A stretch of 36,516 bases of DNA, taken from assembly GCA_045591645.1 (NCBI GenBank), contig JAZNTG010000033.1, forward strand, positions 1-36,516. The letters run 5' to 3'. The stretch comes from SFWF01 sp045591645. Lineage in GTDB: Bacteria; Bacillota; Clostridia; Oscillospirales; Acutalibacteraceae. Within the stretch, counting starts at the first letter, position 1. Each line of letters starts with the position of its first letter. Shown here piece by piece: positions 1 to 7,554 of the stretch. Under the pieces are notes generated by a model, which was not told the origin of the DNA, made no database searches, and worked only from the letters and a program-made list of their open reading frames with translations. A program made the translations under genes and the position numbers.

Positions 1-6
1 TGCAGT

Positions 7-357
7 TTAAACATAAGCCACCGTATTCCCCTCCCCGTCAACTATAACGCCGAGGAAAACCTTTCTGTCGAAAGGTAAAACCTTTTTAAGTTTGTACTGA
101 CCTAGATTGCTTTTATCAAGCGGCTGCAATATCTTAATCGGGAAATAACGGCTGTCGCCACCGTAGGCTACAAGCATAACTATAAAACGCTCTAAATATT
201 CTATCGTATACTCATACTCCGGTTCATCAAACTCGCTGTAAATGTCGGTGGCCTTGTCAAGAATGAGCTCATCATCAAAGTCTTTTGAATTGGCGTCGGC
301 ACCGTAACGCAGCATCAGCTCTATGATTTCCAATCTTTTATAATTGTTTTCTTTCAA
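7..357 (-). CDS. Ankyrin-repeat protein, C-terminal fragment (frameshifted)
   Basis: This frame begins with a TTG and carries an ankyrin-type helix pair (IIELMLRYGADANSKD) at about residues 11-26, followed by a non-repetitive tail of about 90 residues ending in GNTVAYV. It overlaps the end of the ankyrin frame at 338-637 by 20 bases in a different frame. Reading across the overlap with one base dropped from the A-run at about 347-350 would join the two into one protein of roughly 205 residues with consecutive ankyrin units. I therefore read it as the 3' half of a single gene broken by a one-base insertion, by a sequencing error, or by programmed frameshifting. The TTG lacks a convincing Shine-Dalgarno sequence of its own. 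Ankyrin repeats usually mediate protein-protein contact; no catalytic motif is visible. Confidence 0.6.
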   Translation of the reverse strand: MKENNYKRLEIIELMLRYGADANSKDFDDELILDKATDIYSEFDEPEYEYTIEYLERFIVMLVAYGGDSRYFPIKILQPLDKSNLGQYKLKKVLPFDRKVFLGVIVDGEGNTVAYV

Positions 358-637
358 AGTCTCTGCAAAGCATTGTCATAAAAACGTGGTCAGCTTCGCC
401 GTTTGGGTCGATGAAATTAGGATCTGCACCGTTTTGCAGCAGAAACTCGACCATTGGAATGTTGAGGCTCTCTACCGCTTCCTCTAAAAATGTGGTTTTA
501 TATGAAAAACTGTATCGCTTGGTTGATGAGAGAAACACTTGGTTTAAATCAAGCTGACGCGCAATATTTAAAGCCTCATATCTATTAAAATCCGTATGCC
601 AGCACATTCTTTCAAGCTCGGCTATTAGGTTTTGCAT
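338..637 (-). CDS. Ankyrin-repeat protein, N-terminal fragment (frameshifted)
   Basis: A 99-residue frame starting at ATG 637 with a good ribosome-binding site (AAGGAG about 8 bases upstream). It contains one clear ankyrin unit near its end (VEFLLQNGADPNFIDPNGEA, about residues 62-81), preceded by a degenerate helical region. It stops at TAA 340-338 just where the next ankyrin helix should begin, and that helix continues in the +1 frame in the neighbouring fragment. No signal peptide or membrane segment is seen, so the protein is probably cytoplasmic. It lies about 35 bases downstream of the terminator of the macrodomain-like gene. The function cannot be told from sequence. Confidence 0.65.
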   Translation of the reverse strand: MQNLIAELERMCWHTDFNRYEALNIARQLDLNQVFLSSTKRYSFSYKTTFLEEAVESLNIPMVEFLLQNGADPNFIDPNGEADHVFMTMLCRDFERKQL

Positions 638-671
638 TATCTGCGCTCCTTGAATTAGTCAATTATAAAAA

Positions 672-709
672 ATATGACCGCAAGGCTTTTTTGGACCTTA
701 CGATCATAT
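672..709 (-). terminator. Intrinsic terminator of the macrodomain-like gene
   Basis: A 14-bp stem (709-696 pairing with 685-672) closes a 10-base loop, and on the minus strand is followed at once by TTTTTTATAATT. Two pairs in the stem are G-U only when read as minus-strand RNA and would be A-C mismatches in plus RNA, so it works in the minus direction. Confidence 0.85.
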
Positions 710-756
710 TATAACGACTGTTAAATTGTTTGTGGTCGCTTTAAAAGCGACATTTT

Positions 757-1728
757 TTATGCCCCGAGAAGCTTCTGGTCAAAGGCATAGAGAGTATCGT
801 TAATTTCGTGGATATTATAGTTCTTATTAAGAATAAAATACTCGATTATTACATCGAACTTTTCGCTGTGCGAGATAGCATAGCCCGCCGTTTTGAGCAG
901 TTTTTCGGTCTCGGCGAGGTCAAGCTGAAGTGCTATTGCAAGTGCAAAGGCGGTATGCTTTCGGGGCTTGTAGCCTGCATCGCAACGGATCTTTGAAAAA
1001 AGTTTACGGTCGATATTCGCCCTTTTGTAGCACTCAACGTCGCTTATTCCTTTTTCATCAATAAGCTTAAAGAGTGCCTCTGAAAAACTCTCATCAAGGG
1101 ATGATAGCCGCTCTTCTAACGCTTCTGTGGCGGCGTTCGTCTCACGGTCTGAATATTTTGACTTCGGTGGAGTAGGCGGTAGAGAATACTGTATATTATC
1201 CGACGGCTTTGGGCGATACTTAGAATCAAGATAATCACACACTCTGGCAATTCGGCCAAGCTGAGACACATCTGTCGAAGGGTCGGTTACGGCGAGGGTT
1301 ATATCTATGTCGCTGTATCGCAAAAAACACATTGCCTCTTTTACGGCTTCCACAGTGATAACCGACAGTCCAAAACGTTCAATACCGTAATCAATTATGG
1401 GAATACATACCGTTTCAAAGCCTTTTTGATCTGCGAGTTTCAAAGCGCTTTCAATTGCCAACCGAAAGTATTGTTTATCCGTTCCAAGACAAAGATTCTC
1501 ATAAGATGTCCAGCCTGTATGAACCACATACTTATAATTGTCATTCCACGCACGGCTTAAATAAAGCGCTTTTCTCTTTCGCTGAGTTGTCTTTTTGCCT
1601 TTTAGTCTTTTTAGCGTGGACGTGAATTCACCTATATTTTCGTTTTTTCTTCTAATTTCTATCACGATGTCTATAACGGCATCGCAGTTTATCGCCCGAA
1701 AATTGTACTTTGATATTTTGAGTGACAT
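757..1728 (-). CDS. Degenerate macrodomain protein with C-terminal HTH-like domain
   Basis: A 323-residue protein. About residues 1-150 align by eye with macrodomains: the core strand ending in YVVHTG, the helix AIESALKLADQKGF, the strand ETVCIPII, and the last helix and strand before VTD. The canonical ligand loops are gone. The NAAN motif after the first strand reads DAVIDIVIEI, no GGGVD-type glycine loop follows, and the STGIYGFP-like loop reads IDYGIERFGL. Residues about 205-320 match the conserved C-terminal region that accompanies macrodomains in many Clostridia, with an Xre-like helix set (DVECYKRANIDRKLFSKI, then TAFALAIALQLDLAETEKLL). I chose ATG 1728 because AAGAGGTG lies 9 bases upstream; the in-frame GTG at 1740 is part of that site. 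A full macrodomain would bind ADP-ribose; here binding is probably lost, so the protein may be regulatory. Function unknown. Confidence 0.75.
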   Translation of the reverse strand: MSLKISKYNFRAINCDAVIDIVIEIRRKNENIGEFTSTLKRLKGKKTTQRKRKALYLSRAWNDNYKYVVHTGWTSYENLCLGTDKQYFRLAIESALKLADQKGFETVCIPIIDYGIERFGLSVITVEAVKEAMCFLRYSDIDITLAVTDPSTDVSQLGRIARVCDYLDSKYRPKPSDNIQYSLPPTPPKSKYSDRETNAATEALEERLSSLDESFSEALFKLIDEKGISDVECYKRANIDRKLFSKIRCDAGYKPRKHTAFALAIALQLDLAETEKLLKTAGYAISHSEKFDVIIEYFILNKNYNIHEINDTLYAFDQKLLGA

Positions 1729-1807
1729 ATTCAAATTCACCTCTTATGAGAAGTTTGATATGATTAAATTATGATGCAACAACTGTACAAAAATACGGAC
1801 AGTGCTT

Positions 1808-2515
1808 TTATATTGTGTCGATATATTCGAGCAGTTCCTTATAGCTTCCTTGCGGGAGAGCGGAAATGTCTATCTCTTTCTTGTTTATAAGGCAGTCGGT
1901 AAGGAGAAAGACCTTCATACCAAGCTTTTCGGCTATCATGTCATCGCGGACATCGTTGCCGACCATAATGCATTCGGTGGGGTCAAGACCGAGTTTTGCC
2001 GCTACATCCTTGTAATAATCGGGGTTCGGTTTGCAATTTTTTGAATTTTCATAGGTAGTAAAAAATTCAAAATCTGAGGGCGCAAAGCCTGCCCAGCGGA
2101 TGCGGCTTTCGGTCGCGATACGCGGGAAAAGCGGATTTGTAGCAAGGGCAACTCTATACCCTTTTTGTTTTAGTAAACTGACCGTCTCGGTGGCTTTCTC
2201 GTTATAGCCGCAAAGGGATTTATACTCCTGAAACTGAGTTCTGTAAAACTCATCGAATATTGGCTCGTCGGCTCTTGCGTTTTTACCTACAGTATCGCAA
2301 AATACTGCCCAAAAGACTTCTTCATTTGTCTGTTTTCCGTCGTTAAGTATCATCGCCTTGACACCGGCCCACATCCCCTTCATAAAGGCTTCGGGGTCAT
2401 ATCCGTAGGGTACGAGCTTTGCGGCAAGTCCCTTTAAATATGTTTCTATAAAATAGTCCTGATCCATTGGCAGCAGCGTTCCGTCAAGATCAAAAAGTAT
2501 TGCTTTTATCTGCAT
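1808..2515 (-). CDS. HAD-superfamily hydrolase (phosphatase)
   Basis: A 235-residue HAD hydrolase. Motif I is FDLDGT (Asp9 and Asp11, nucleophile and acid/base), motif II is ATNP, motif III is the lysine in CKPNPDYY, and motif IV is GNDVRDD. An alpha-helical cap of about residues 20-95 makes it a C1-type member, as in phosphoglycolate-phosphatase-like enzymes. The substrate cannot be told. Its ATG shares its A with the TAA stop of the upstream U32 gene (TAATG), so translation is probably coupled and the two are one operon. No terminator is visible in the 79 bases before the macrodomain-like gene. Confidence 0.9.
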   Translation of the reverse strand: MQIKAILFDLDGTLLPMDQDYFIETYLKGLAAKLVPYGYDPEAFMKGMWAGVKAMILNDGKQTNEEVFWAVFCDTVGKNARADEPIFDEFYRTQFQEYKSLCGYNEKATETVSLLKQKGYRVALATNPLFPRIATESRIRWAGFAPSDFEFFTTYENSKNCKPNPDYYKDVAAKLGLDPTECIMVGNDVRDDMIAEKLGMKVFLLTDCLINKKEIDISALPQGSYKELLEYIDTI

Positions 2516-4566
2516 TAATCCACACCTCTGAAATATAGTCCGCGAGTATACTCGCAGTCGGGCTTTGCACCGTCCTCGTACGCTTTTATTACCGCATCTA
2601 CCCTATCGGCAGTTTCATCGGTAAAGTAAATTAGCTCAAAATCCAGTCCCGACAATTCATCCTTACGGTCAGAGAGCCATATAGGTCTTGAGTTGAGAAG
2701 CTCGCTGCAGCCATTGCGGCAACGGACCTTAAATTTTGTATCCTTTCGGTCGACAAGTTCTCCGCCGTCTTCACAAGCGGCACATCCCTCTCCGTTTGCG
2801 AGCGGACAGTTGCGCGTTATCATCAGCGGCAGCTTGCCGTAGCTAATAATTCCGTGCGGCAGCTCTCCGCCTATTCTCACAGCGTCTGATAAAAGTATTT
2901 CGGGTGACAGCACAGCCGCTTTACAGTCACAAAAATATTCGGCAGAAGCCGTATTATAGATATTAAGACCGAAATCGCCGATTGCAGAAATACCCTGCTC
3001 TTTTGCAAGCTCTACAGCCGATAAGGTACCGCAAAATGCCGCCTCGGCGCCTGCCTTTTTCCATACTTTCAGACGGTCTGATATAACGGTTTCGTTAAAT
3101 ATTCCTCTTGGAAGCTCGACCGCAAAGGTTATGCCGTCGAGTGAGAACGCATCGGGCTTCATTTCGGCGGGTATGACTACTAAATCGGCCTTTTTGACCG
3201 AGTTGGTGAGTTGTTCGGGACGCTCAATACGCACTACGCGCTTTAGTTGCTTGTTTTCGGGTCTTTTTCTTTGAGGGAATTGTACTTCGCTCTTTTCAAC
3301 CTCTCCGGCCTCTGAACGCAGTTTTTCAAGCTCTTCTATTGCCTTTCGACGAAGCTCATTAAGCTCTGAGACCTTTACAGACAGCCCCTCTTCAAGCTCA
3401 ATATTGATATTTTCTATATAATACGGAGTTCCGCCTGTTTTTCCTATCTTCTCGCGCACTGTATCTTCTTCAAGCGGACGGCTTATCGCCGCTTCGGGGA
3501 TGCTTCCCGATACAGTGACATAATGAGTCCAGTCTGATAATGAAAGAGTTATTTTTTGTCCTGCAACTATCTTTATATCAGCTAAAAGCGGTATGCTCTG
3601 ACGCTCATTTCGGTAAAGCTCATGAAGGGAAGCTATTATATCATTCGAGGCTTGTACATCCTCTTTTGTCCTGATGCCGAACATATCTCTGCCGAGTTTT
3701 CCCGTATAATATCCGTCGGTAAAGCCTGAGCGCGAAAACACATCCTCAAGTGCCTTGCTGAGCGCTTCGGGTACACTGCCCTCATCAAGCATATGTCGGC
3801 AAGCTGAAACCGCCGCGGCAACATACTCGGGACGCTTCATTCTGCCCTCTATCTTAAATGATGCCACGCCCATATCCCATAACTCATTCAAATATGGGAT
3901 AAGGCTCTGATCTTTAAGACTGAGATCATAGCCTGTACCGCCCTCACATCCGAAAGGCAATCGGCAGGGGCCCGCGCAGAGTCCTCTGTTTCCGCTTCTG
4001 CCACCGAGCATAGCGGACAGTAAGCACTGACCCGATATACACATACAAAGCGCGCCGTGGACAAATACCTCGACCTCTATGCCGAGCCGCTTGGCTTCAT
4101 CACAAAAAACAGTCAGTTCTTCCCTGCTCATCTCGCGGGAGACGACAACTCTATCAAAACCCATCTCTTTTATTCTCTTCAGAGCGGCGGGAGAATGTAC
4201 CGTCATCTGAGTGGAAGCGTGTATCGCGAGGGACGGCATAGCCTTTCTGAGCAGGCTTGTAAAACCTATATCGGTAGATATTACCGCGTCAATGCCGCAC
4301 CGAGCCGCGGCGACGGCAAGCTCTACAGCCTCTTTAAGCTCGCTGTCACCTATTATGATATTTAATGTGAGATAAACCTTTACCCCTCTTATATGGCAGT
4401 ACTCCACAGCCTTTTTAAGCGACTCTAGGGTAAAGTTATCGGCATTACGTCTTGCATTAAAGGAATCAAGTCCGAGATATACTGCATCCGCACCAGCTCT
4501 TACTGCCGCGTATAGCATATCAGCAGAGCCGACAGGTGCCAAGATCTCGGGTTTTGAAAGTATCAT
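2515..4566 (-). CDS. U32 family peptidase-like protein (RlhA/TrhP type) with DUF3656 domain
   Basis: A 683-residue protein. Residues about 1-240 form the U32 barrel (EILAPVGSADMLYAAVRAGADAVYLG) with the family signature EVFVHGALCMCISGQCLLS and the following cysteine pattern RGLCAGPCRLP. The remaining part holds a DUF3656-like middle region and the typical end TRGLYFRGVD. Although named peptidases, characterised U32 members with this layout are needed for hydroxylation of RNA: RlhA on 23S rRNA C2501, TrhP on tRNA wobble uridine. An RNA-modification role is therefore the better inference, and which RNA is open. The conserved cysteines suggest an iron-sulfur cluster. The ATG at 4566 follows CAGGTGATGTT. 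It is translationally coupled to the HAD gene and transcribed divergently from the phosphoglycerate mutase operon. Confidence 0.92.
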   Translation of the reverse strand: MILSKPEILAPVGSADMLYAAVRAGADAVYLGLDSFNARRNADNFTLESLKKAVEYCHIRGVKVYLTLNIIIGDSELKEAVELAVAAARCGIDAVISTDIGFTSLLRKAMPSLAIHASTQMTVHSPAALKRIKEMGFDRVVVSREMSREELTVFCDEAKRLGIEVEVFVHGALCMCISGQCLLSAMLGGRSGNRGLCAGPCRLPFGCEGGTGYDLSLKDQSLIPYLNELWDMGVASFKIEGRMKRPEYVAAAVSACRHMLDEGSVPEALSKALEDVFSRSGFTDGYYTGKLGRDMFGIRTKEDVQASNDIIASLHELYRNERQSIPLLADIKIVAGQKITLSLSDWTHYVTVSGSIPEAAISRPLEEDTVREKIGKTGGTPYYIENINIELEEGLSVKVSELNELRRKAIEELEKLRSEAGEVEKSEVQFPQRKRPENKQLKRVVRIERPEQLTNSVKKADLVVIPAEMKPDAFSLDGITFAVELPRGIFNETVISDRLKVWKKAGAEAAFCGTLSAVELAKEQGISAIGDFGLNIYNTASAEYFCDCKAAVLSPEILLSDAVRIGGELPHGIISYGKLPLMITRNCPLANGEGCAACEDGGELVDRKDTKFKVRCRNGCSELLNSRPIWLSDRKDELSGLDFELIYFTDETADRVDAVIKAYEDGAKPDCEYTRGLYFRGVD

Positions 4567-4582
4567 AACATCACCTGAGTAA

Positions 4583-4611
4583 ATTTTACCATAAAACCGC
4601 CGCTTTATAAA
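4583..4611 (-). promoter_or_regulatory. Promoter of the U32-HAD operon
   Basis: Minus strand TTTATA (4611-4606), 17-base spacer, TAAAAT (4588-4583), with a TG one base upstream of the -10 (extended -10). It lies back to back with the apgM-like promoter. Confidence 0.55.
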
Positions 4612-4621
4612 GTCTTTTTTC

Positions 4622-4650
4622 TTTACATACTCTTTATTTGGGTTTATAAT
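4622..4650 (+). promoter_or_regulatory. Promoter of the apgM-like operon
   Basis: TTTACA (4622-4627), exactly 17 bases, TATAAT (4645-4650): 11 of 12 consensus positions. The predicted transcription start near 4657 leaves a leader of only about 27 bases. Confidence 0.85.
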
Positions 4651-4683
4651 ATTATATATTTATTCTTAAAGGTGGTTTCCTTA

Positions 4684-5895
4684 ATGAAATATTTAGTTGT
4701 ATTATGTGACGGTATGGCAGATACACCGTCCGATTATTTAAACGGCGCGACTCCTATGGAAAAAGCGCACAAGCCGAATATGGATGCGCTCGCGAAGGTT
4801 TCCGAAGTTGGCCTTTGCCGCACTGTAGCCGCAGGCCTCAAGCCCGGCAGTGATGTTGCTAATCTTTCGGTGCTCGGCTATGATCCCGCGGTTTGCTATA
4901 CAGGCCGTTCTCCTCTGGAGGCGGCTAGCATCGGCGTTGAACTAAAGGATACAGATGTAGCTCTGCGCTGTAACACAGTCACCCTTTCGGATGAAGCAAA
5001 CTATGAAGACAAGACTATGGTTGATTACTGCGCGGGCGATATATCCACCGAGGAAGCGGCAGAAATAATCAAGACCGTAGAAGAAAAGCTCGGTAACGAG
5101 ATTTACAAGTTTTACTCGGGAGTTTCCTACAGACACTGCCTTGTTGTTGATAACGGTACTACCGAGCTCGGTAATATGACACCACCTCACGATATAAGCG
5201 GAAGAATTATTGGTGAATATTTAAGCTGTGCAGACTCTGCCGCACCGCTCATCGAGCTTATGAAGAAAAGCTATGACATCCTTAAAGACCACCCCGTAAA
5301 TAAAAATCGTATTGCCGAAGGTAAAAATCCCGCAAACTCCATTTGGCTCTGGGGCGAGGGCAGAAAGCCCGCTTTAGAGAATTTCAAGGAGAAAAACGGC
5401 GTTTCGGGAACTATTGTTTCGGCTGTTGACTTACTTAAGGGAATCGGCATCTGTGCCGATATGGCTACCCCCGAAGTCAAGGGTGCGACAGGTTATCTTG
5501 ATACCAACTTCGAGGGCAAGGCAGCAGCAGGTATTGAAGCGTTCAAAAACGGCTCTGACCTCGTTTACATACATCTTGAAGCACCCGACGAGTGCGGTCA
5601 CCGCGGAGAGCCCGAAAACAAGGTGAAGGCTATTGAGATAATCGATGAGAAGATACTAAAACCCGTAAAGGATCATCTTGATGAAAGCGGTGAGGATTAC
5701 AGAATACTTATCACGCCCGACCATCCTACTCCCCTGCTGACAAAGACCCATTCAAGTGAGCCTGTGCCCTACCTCATTTATGACAGCCGCAAGGTCATTT
5801 CGGGTGTTGATACCTTCACTGAAAAGACCGCTGCTTCAACCGGTATGTTCATCGAGCACGGCCCGTCGATAATGGACAGACTTTTGGAGAAATAA
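4684..5895 (+). CDS. Archaeal-type cofactor-independent phosphoglycerate mutase family protein
   Basis: A 403-residue alkaline-phosphatase-fold enzyme. The N-terminal metal-binding strand is KYLVVLCDGMADTP, the presumed catalytic serine lies in GSDVANLSVLGYDP, and the C-terminal metal ligands sit in the ITPDHPTP to THSSEPVP stretch. The length fits the aPGAM family (about 400 residues). Members converting 3-phosphoglycerate and 2-phosphoglycerate are known, but bacterial relatives with this N-terminus have also been proposed to be homoserine kinases. Since a full gpmI lies in the same window, the glycolytic role need not rest here. I chose ATG 4684 over the in-frame GTG 4672 because AAAGGTGG is 8 bases before the ATG and contains the GTG. 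It is followed with no gap by a histidine phosphatase. Confidence 0.88.
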   Translation: MKYLVVLCDGMADTPSDYLNGATPMEKAHKPNMDALAKVSEVGLCRTVAAGLKPGSDVANLSVLGYDPAVCYTGRSPLEAASIGVELKDTDVALRCNTVTLSDEANYEDKTMVDYCAGDISTEEAAEIIKTVEEKLGNEIYKFYSGVSYRHCLVVDNGTTELGNMTPPHDISGRIIGEYLSCADSAAPLIELMKKSYDILKDHPVNKNRIAEGKNPANSIWLWGEGRKPALENFKEKNGVSGTIVSAVDLLKGIGICADMATPEVKGATGYLDTNFEGKAAAGIEAFKNGSDLVYIHLEAPDECGHRGEPENKVKAIEIIDEKILKPVKDHLDESGEDYRILITPDHPTPLLTKTHSSEPVPYLIYDSRKVISGVDTFTEKTAASTGMFIEHGPSIMDRLLEK

Positions 5896-6618
5896 ATGAA
5901 GCTGATATTTATTCGCCACGGAGACCCCGATTATGAACACGACTCACTTACCGAAAAGGGACGCAGAGAGGCAGAATTGCTCGCAAAAAAGGTCAGGGAA
6001 ATTAACCCTGACTATGTTTACTCCTCTCCCCTCGGCAGAGCTGAGCTTACCTGCAAATATTCGCAAAGCGTTTGCGGTTTTGACTATGAGGTAAAGGATT
6101 GGCTTAGAGAATTCCCAGGAAAGATATCCGACCCACATACAGGCAACGAGCGTGGCCCTTGGGATCTTCTTCCCTCTTATTTTACCGAGCAGGAGCTTTT
6201 CTATGACAATGCAAAATGGATGGACCATCCCATTTTTGATACAGGTGATGTTCGAGAAAGATACTTGGATGTTACAAACGGTCTTGATGAGCTGCTTGAA
6301 AAGCACGGCTATAAAAAGGACGGCAGAATATACCGCGCCATTCACCCAAACCGTGACACCGTAGTTCTTTTCTGTCACTATGCGGTAACCGCCGCTATGA
6401 TGTCGCATATTACGGGCTTTTCTCCTTATATTTTTTGGCAACATTTTTGCGCGCTGACCACCTCTGTTACCACCTTTGTGACCGAAGAGCGTGAGAACGG
6501 TATTGCGATATTCCGTTGCTGCGGCTTTAGCGAAGTCGGTCATCTTACCGAACACGGTGAGCCCGCCTCCTTTGCGGCCCGCTTCTGCGAAACCTTCGAT
6601 TCAGAAGAGAGACACTGA
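5896..6618 (+). CDS. Histidine phosphatase family protein
   Basis: A 240-residue phosphoglycerate-mutase-like phosphatase. The catalytic motif FIRHGDP has the phospho-acceptor His8, the start SLTEKGRREAELLAKK fits the family, and the second active-site histidine is in VVLFCHY. The inserted middle region (about residues 75-130) is longer than in small SixA-type members. Its ATG immediately follows the TAA of the phosphoglycerate-mutase-family gene, so the two are cotranscribed and probably coupled. The substrate is unknown; a phospho-metabolite linked to the upstream enzyme is a reasonable guess. Confidence 0.9.
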   Translation: MKLIFIRHGDPDYEHDSLTEKGRREAELLAKKVREINPDYVYSSPLGRAELTCKYSQSVCGFDYEVKDWLREFPGKISDPHTGNERGPWDLLPSYFTEQELFYDNAKWMDHPIFDTGDVRERYLDVTNGLDELLEKHGYKKDGRIYRAIHPNRDTVVLFCHYAVTAAMMSHITGFSPYIFWQHFCALTTSVTTFVTEERENGIAIFRCCGFSEVGHLTEHGEPASFAARFCETFDSEERH

Positions 6619-6630
6619 CAAATAATTAAA

Positions 6631-6653
6631 AGAGCTGAATTTGATTCAGCTCT
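6631..6653. terminator. Bidirectional intrinsic terminator
   Basis: AGAGCTGAAT (6631-6640), TTG loop, ATTCAGCTCT (6644-6653), then TTTTGTTTT on the plus strand. It lies between two converging genes. On the minus strand the following tract is TTTTAATTATT, so it can serve both. Confidence 0.9.
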
Positions 6654-6660
6654 TTTTGTT

Positions 6661-7545
6661 TTAAAAATCAATATGCATTGTATCCCAGGCAACAGTTACA
6701 TTTGTATAAACTCCGTTATTCTCCATCGCCTCAAGCAGTTCACCGTAAGGCTCTCTGCCTGCATCAGCAATGTGGGTAGCATATACAGGAGTATCCTTTG
6801 TGATGTTGCCGCACTCTACAAGCTTGTCAAGCATCATAAAGAAGTTCTCCGTGTTAAGATGTCCGACAGCATAGGGTTTTATGATATTTCGAGTGTCTTT
6901 TCCGTAGGTGTTCTCCATTACTACGTAATCAAACTTGAAATTACTCTTTGCAAGGAATTCCCAGGTATCGTCGGGATACCAGCCCGTGTCAGTCGCATAC
7001 AAAAGAGTCTTGCCGTTTTTCTCGATTATATAATTGAAACCGAGCTCGTCGACACCCCAACCCTCATGCGAGGACTTGAGGGTAGTGACCCTGATCTCTT
7101 CAGTCTCTACCGTTTCAAAATAATCGAGAGGACAGTATTTAATGTGATTATAAGAATATATACCCTCTCTCGTTCCCGAACGGTAGGTGTTGCGCCTTGC
7201 CATATCCTCGACAAAATCAAGAGCGCCCTTAGGTCCGTAGAAATTTACAGGCACAGTTCTTGCTCCCGTTCCCTCGTTAAGCAGAAGCAGCGAAGAGATC
7301 GAAATGTGATCAAAATGAGAATGAGTCATAAACACATTTTTAATCTTATCGATCATAACATTACAGGTCAGCGCCTGATGATATATGTCGGGACCGAAGT
7401 CGATAACATTATTCTCGTCAATGAGAAAATCGCTTCGGGTCTTGATAGCCTTTCCGCCGAGTCTTCTTGCCTCTTCGCAGGCAACACACCTGCAATTAGG
7501 ACAAGGATAACCCTTTGCATCGCCCGTTCCTAAAAATACAGCCAT
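6661..7545 (-). CDS. PhnP-like metallo-beta-lactamase fold hydrolase
   Basis: A 294-residue MBL-fold protein. THSHFDH (about residues 74-80) is the core metal site, and later ligands lie in LLYATDTGW and YATHIADAG. A cysteine cluster CPNCRCVAC at about residues 15-23 resembles the extra zinc site of PhnP, the phosphoribosyl cyclic phosphodiesterase. The family is a phosphodiesterase group; no phosphonate genes are nearby, so the substrate is open and I give no symbol. ATG 7545 has GGAGATATT in front. It lies 9 bases after the sialate-esterase-like gene, so the two are probably an operon. Confidence 0.88.
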   Translation of the reverse strand: MAVFLGTGDAKGYPCPNCRCVACEEARRLGGKAIKTRSDFLIDENNVIDFGPDIYHQALTCNVMIDKIKNVFMTHSHFDHISISSLLLLNEGTGARTVPVNFYGPKGALDFVEDMARRNTYRSGTREGIYSYNHIKYCPLDYFETVETEEIRVTTLKSSHEGWGVDELGFNYIIEKNGKTLLYATDTGWYPDDTWEFLAKSNFKFDYVVMENTYGKDTRNIIKPYAVGHLNTENFFMMLDKLVECGNITKDTPVYATHIADAGREPYGELLEAMENNGVYTNVTVAWDTMHIDF

Positions 7546-7554
7546 AATATCTCC

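Noticed and set aside
735..751. Hairpin GTCGCT-TTAAA-AGCGAC with a T-run on the plus strand, as a plus-strand terminator
   Set aside because: No plus-strand gene precedes it, and the T-run is the stop-codon region of the minus-strand gene. The real terminator for that gene is the longer stem at 672-709.
4672..4683. GTG 4672 as start of the phosphoglycerate-mutase-family gene
   Set aside because: The GTG is inside the AAAGGTGG ribosome-binding site of the better ATG at 4684, and the family begins at MKYLVVL. The same reasoning excludes GTG 26252 for recA.
5944..6555. Minus-strand open frame antisense to the histidine phosphatase gene
   Set aside because: It is a mirror of a real gene with conserved RHG motif; no promoter or ribosome-binding site.
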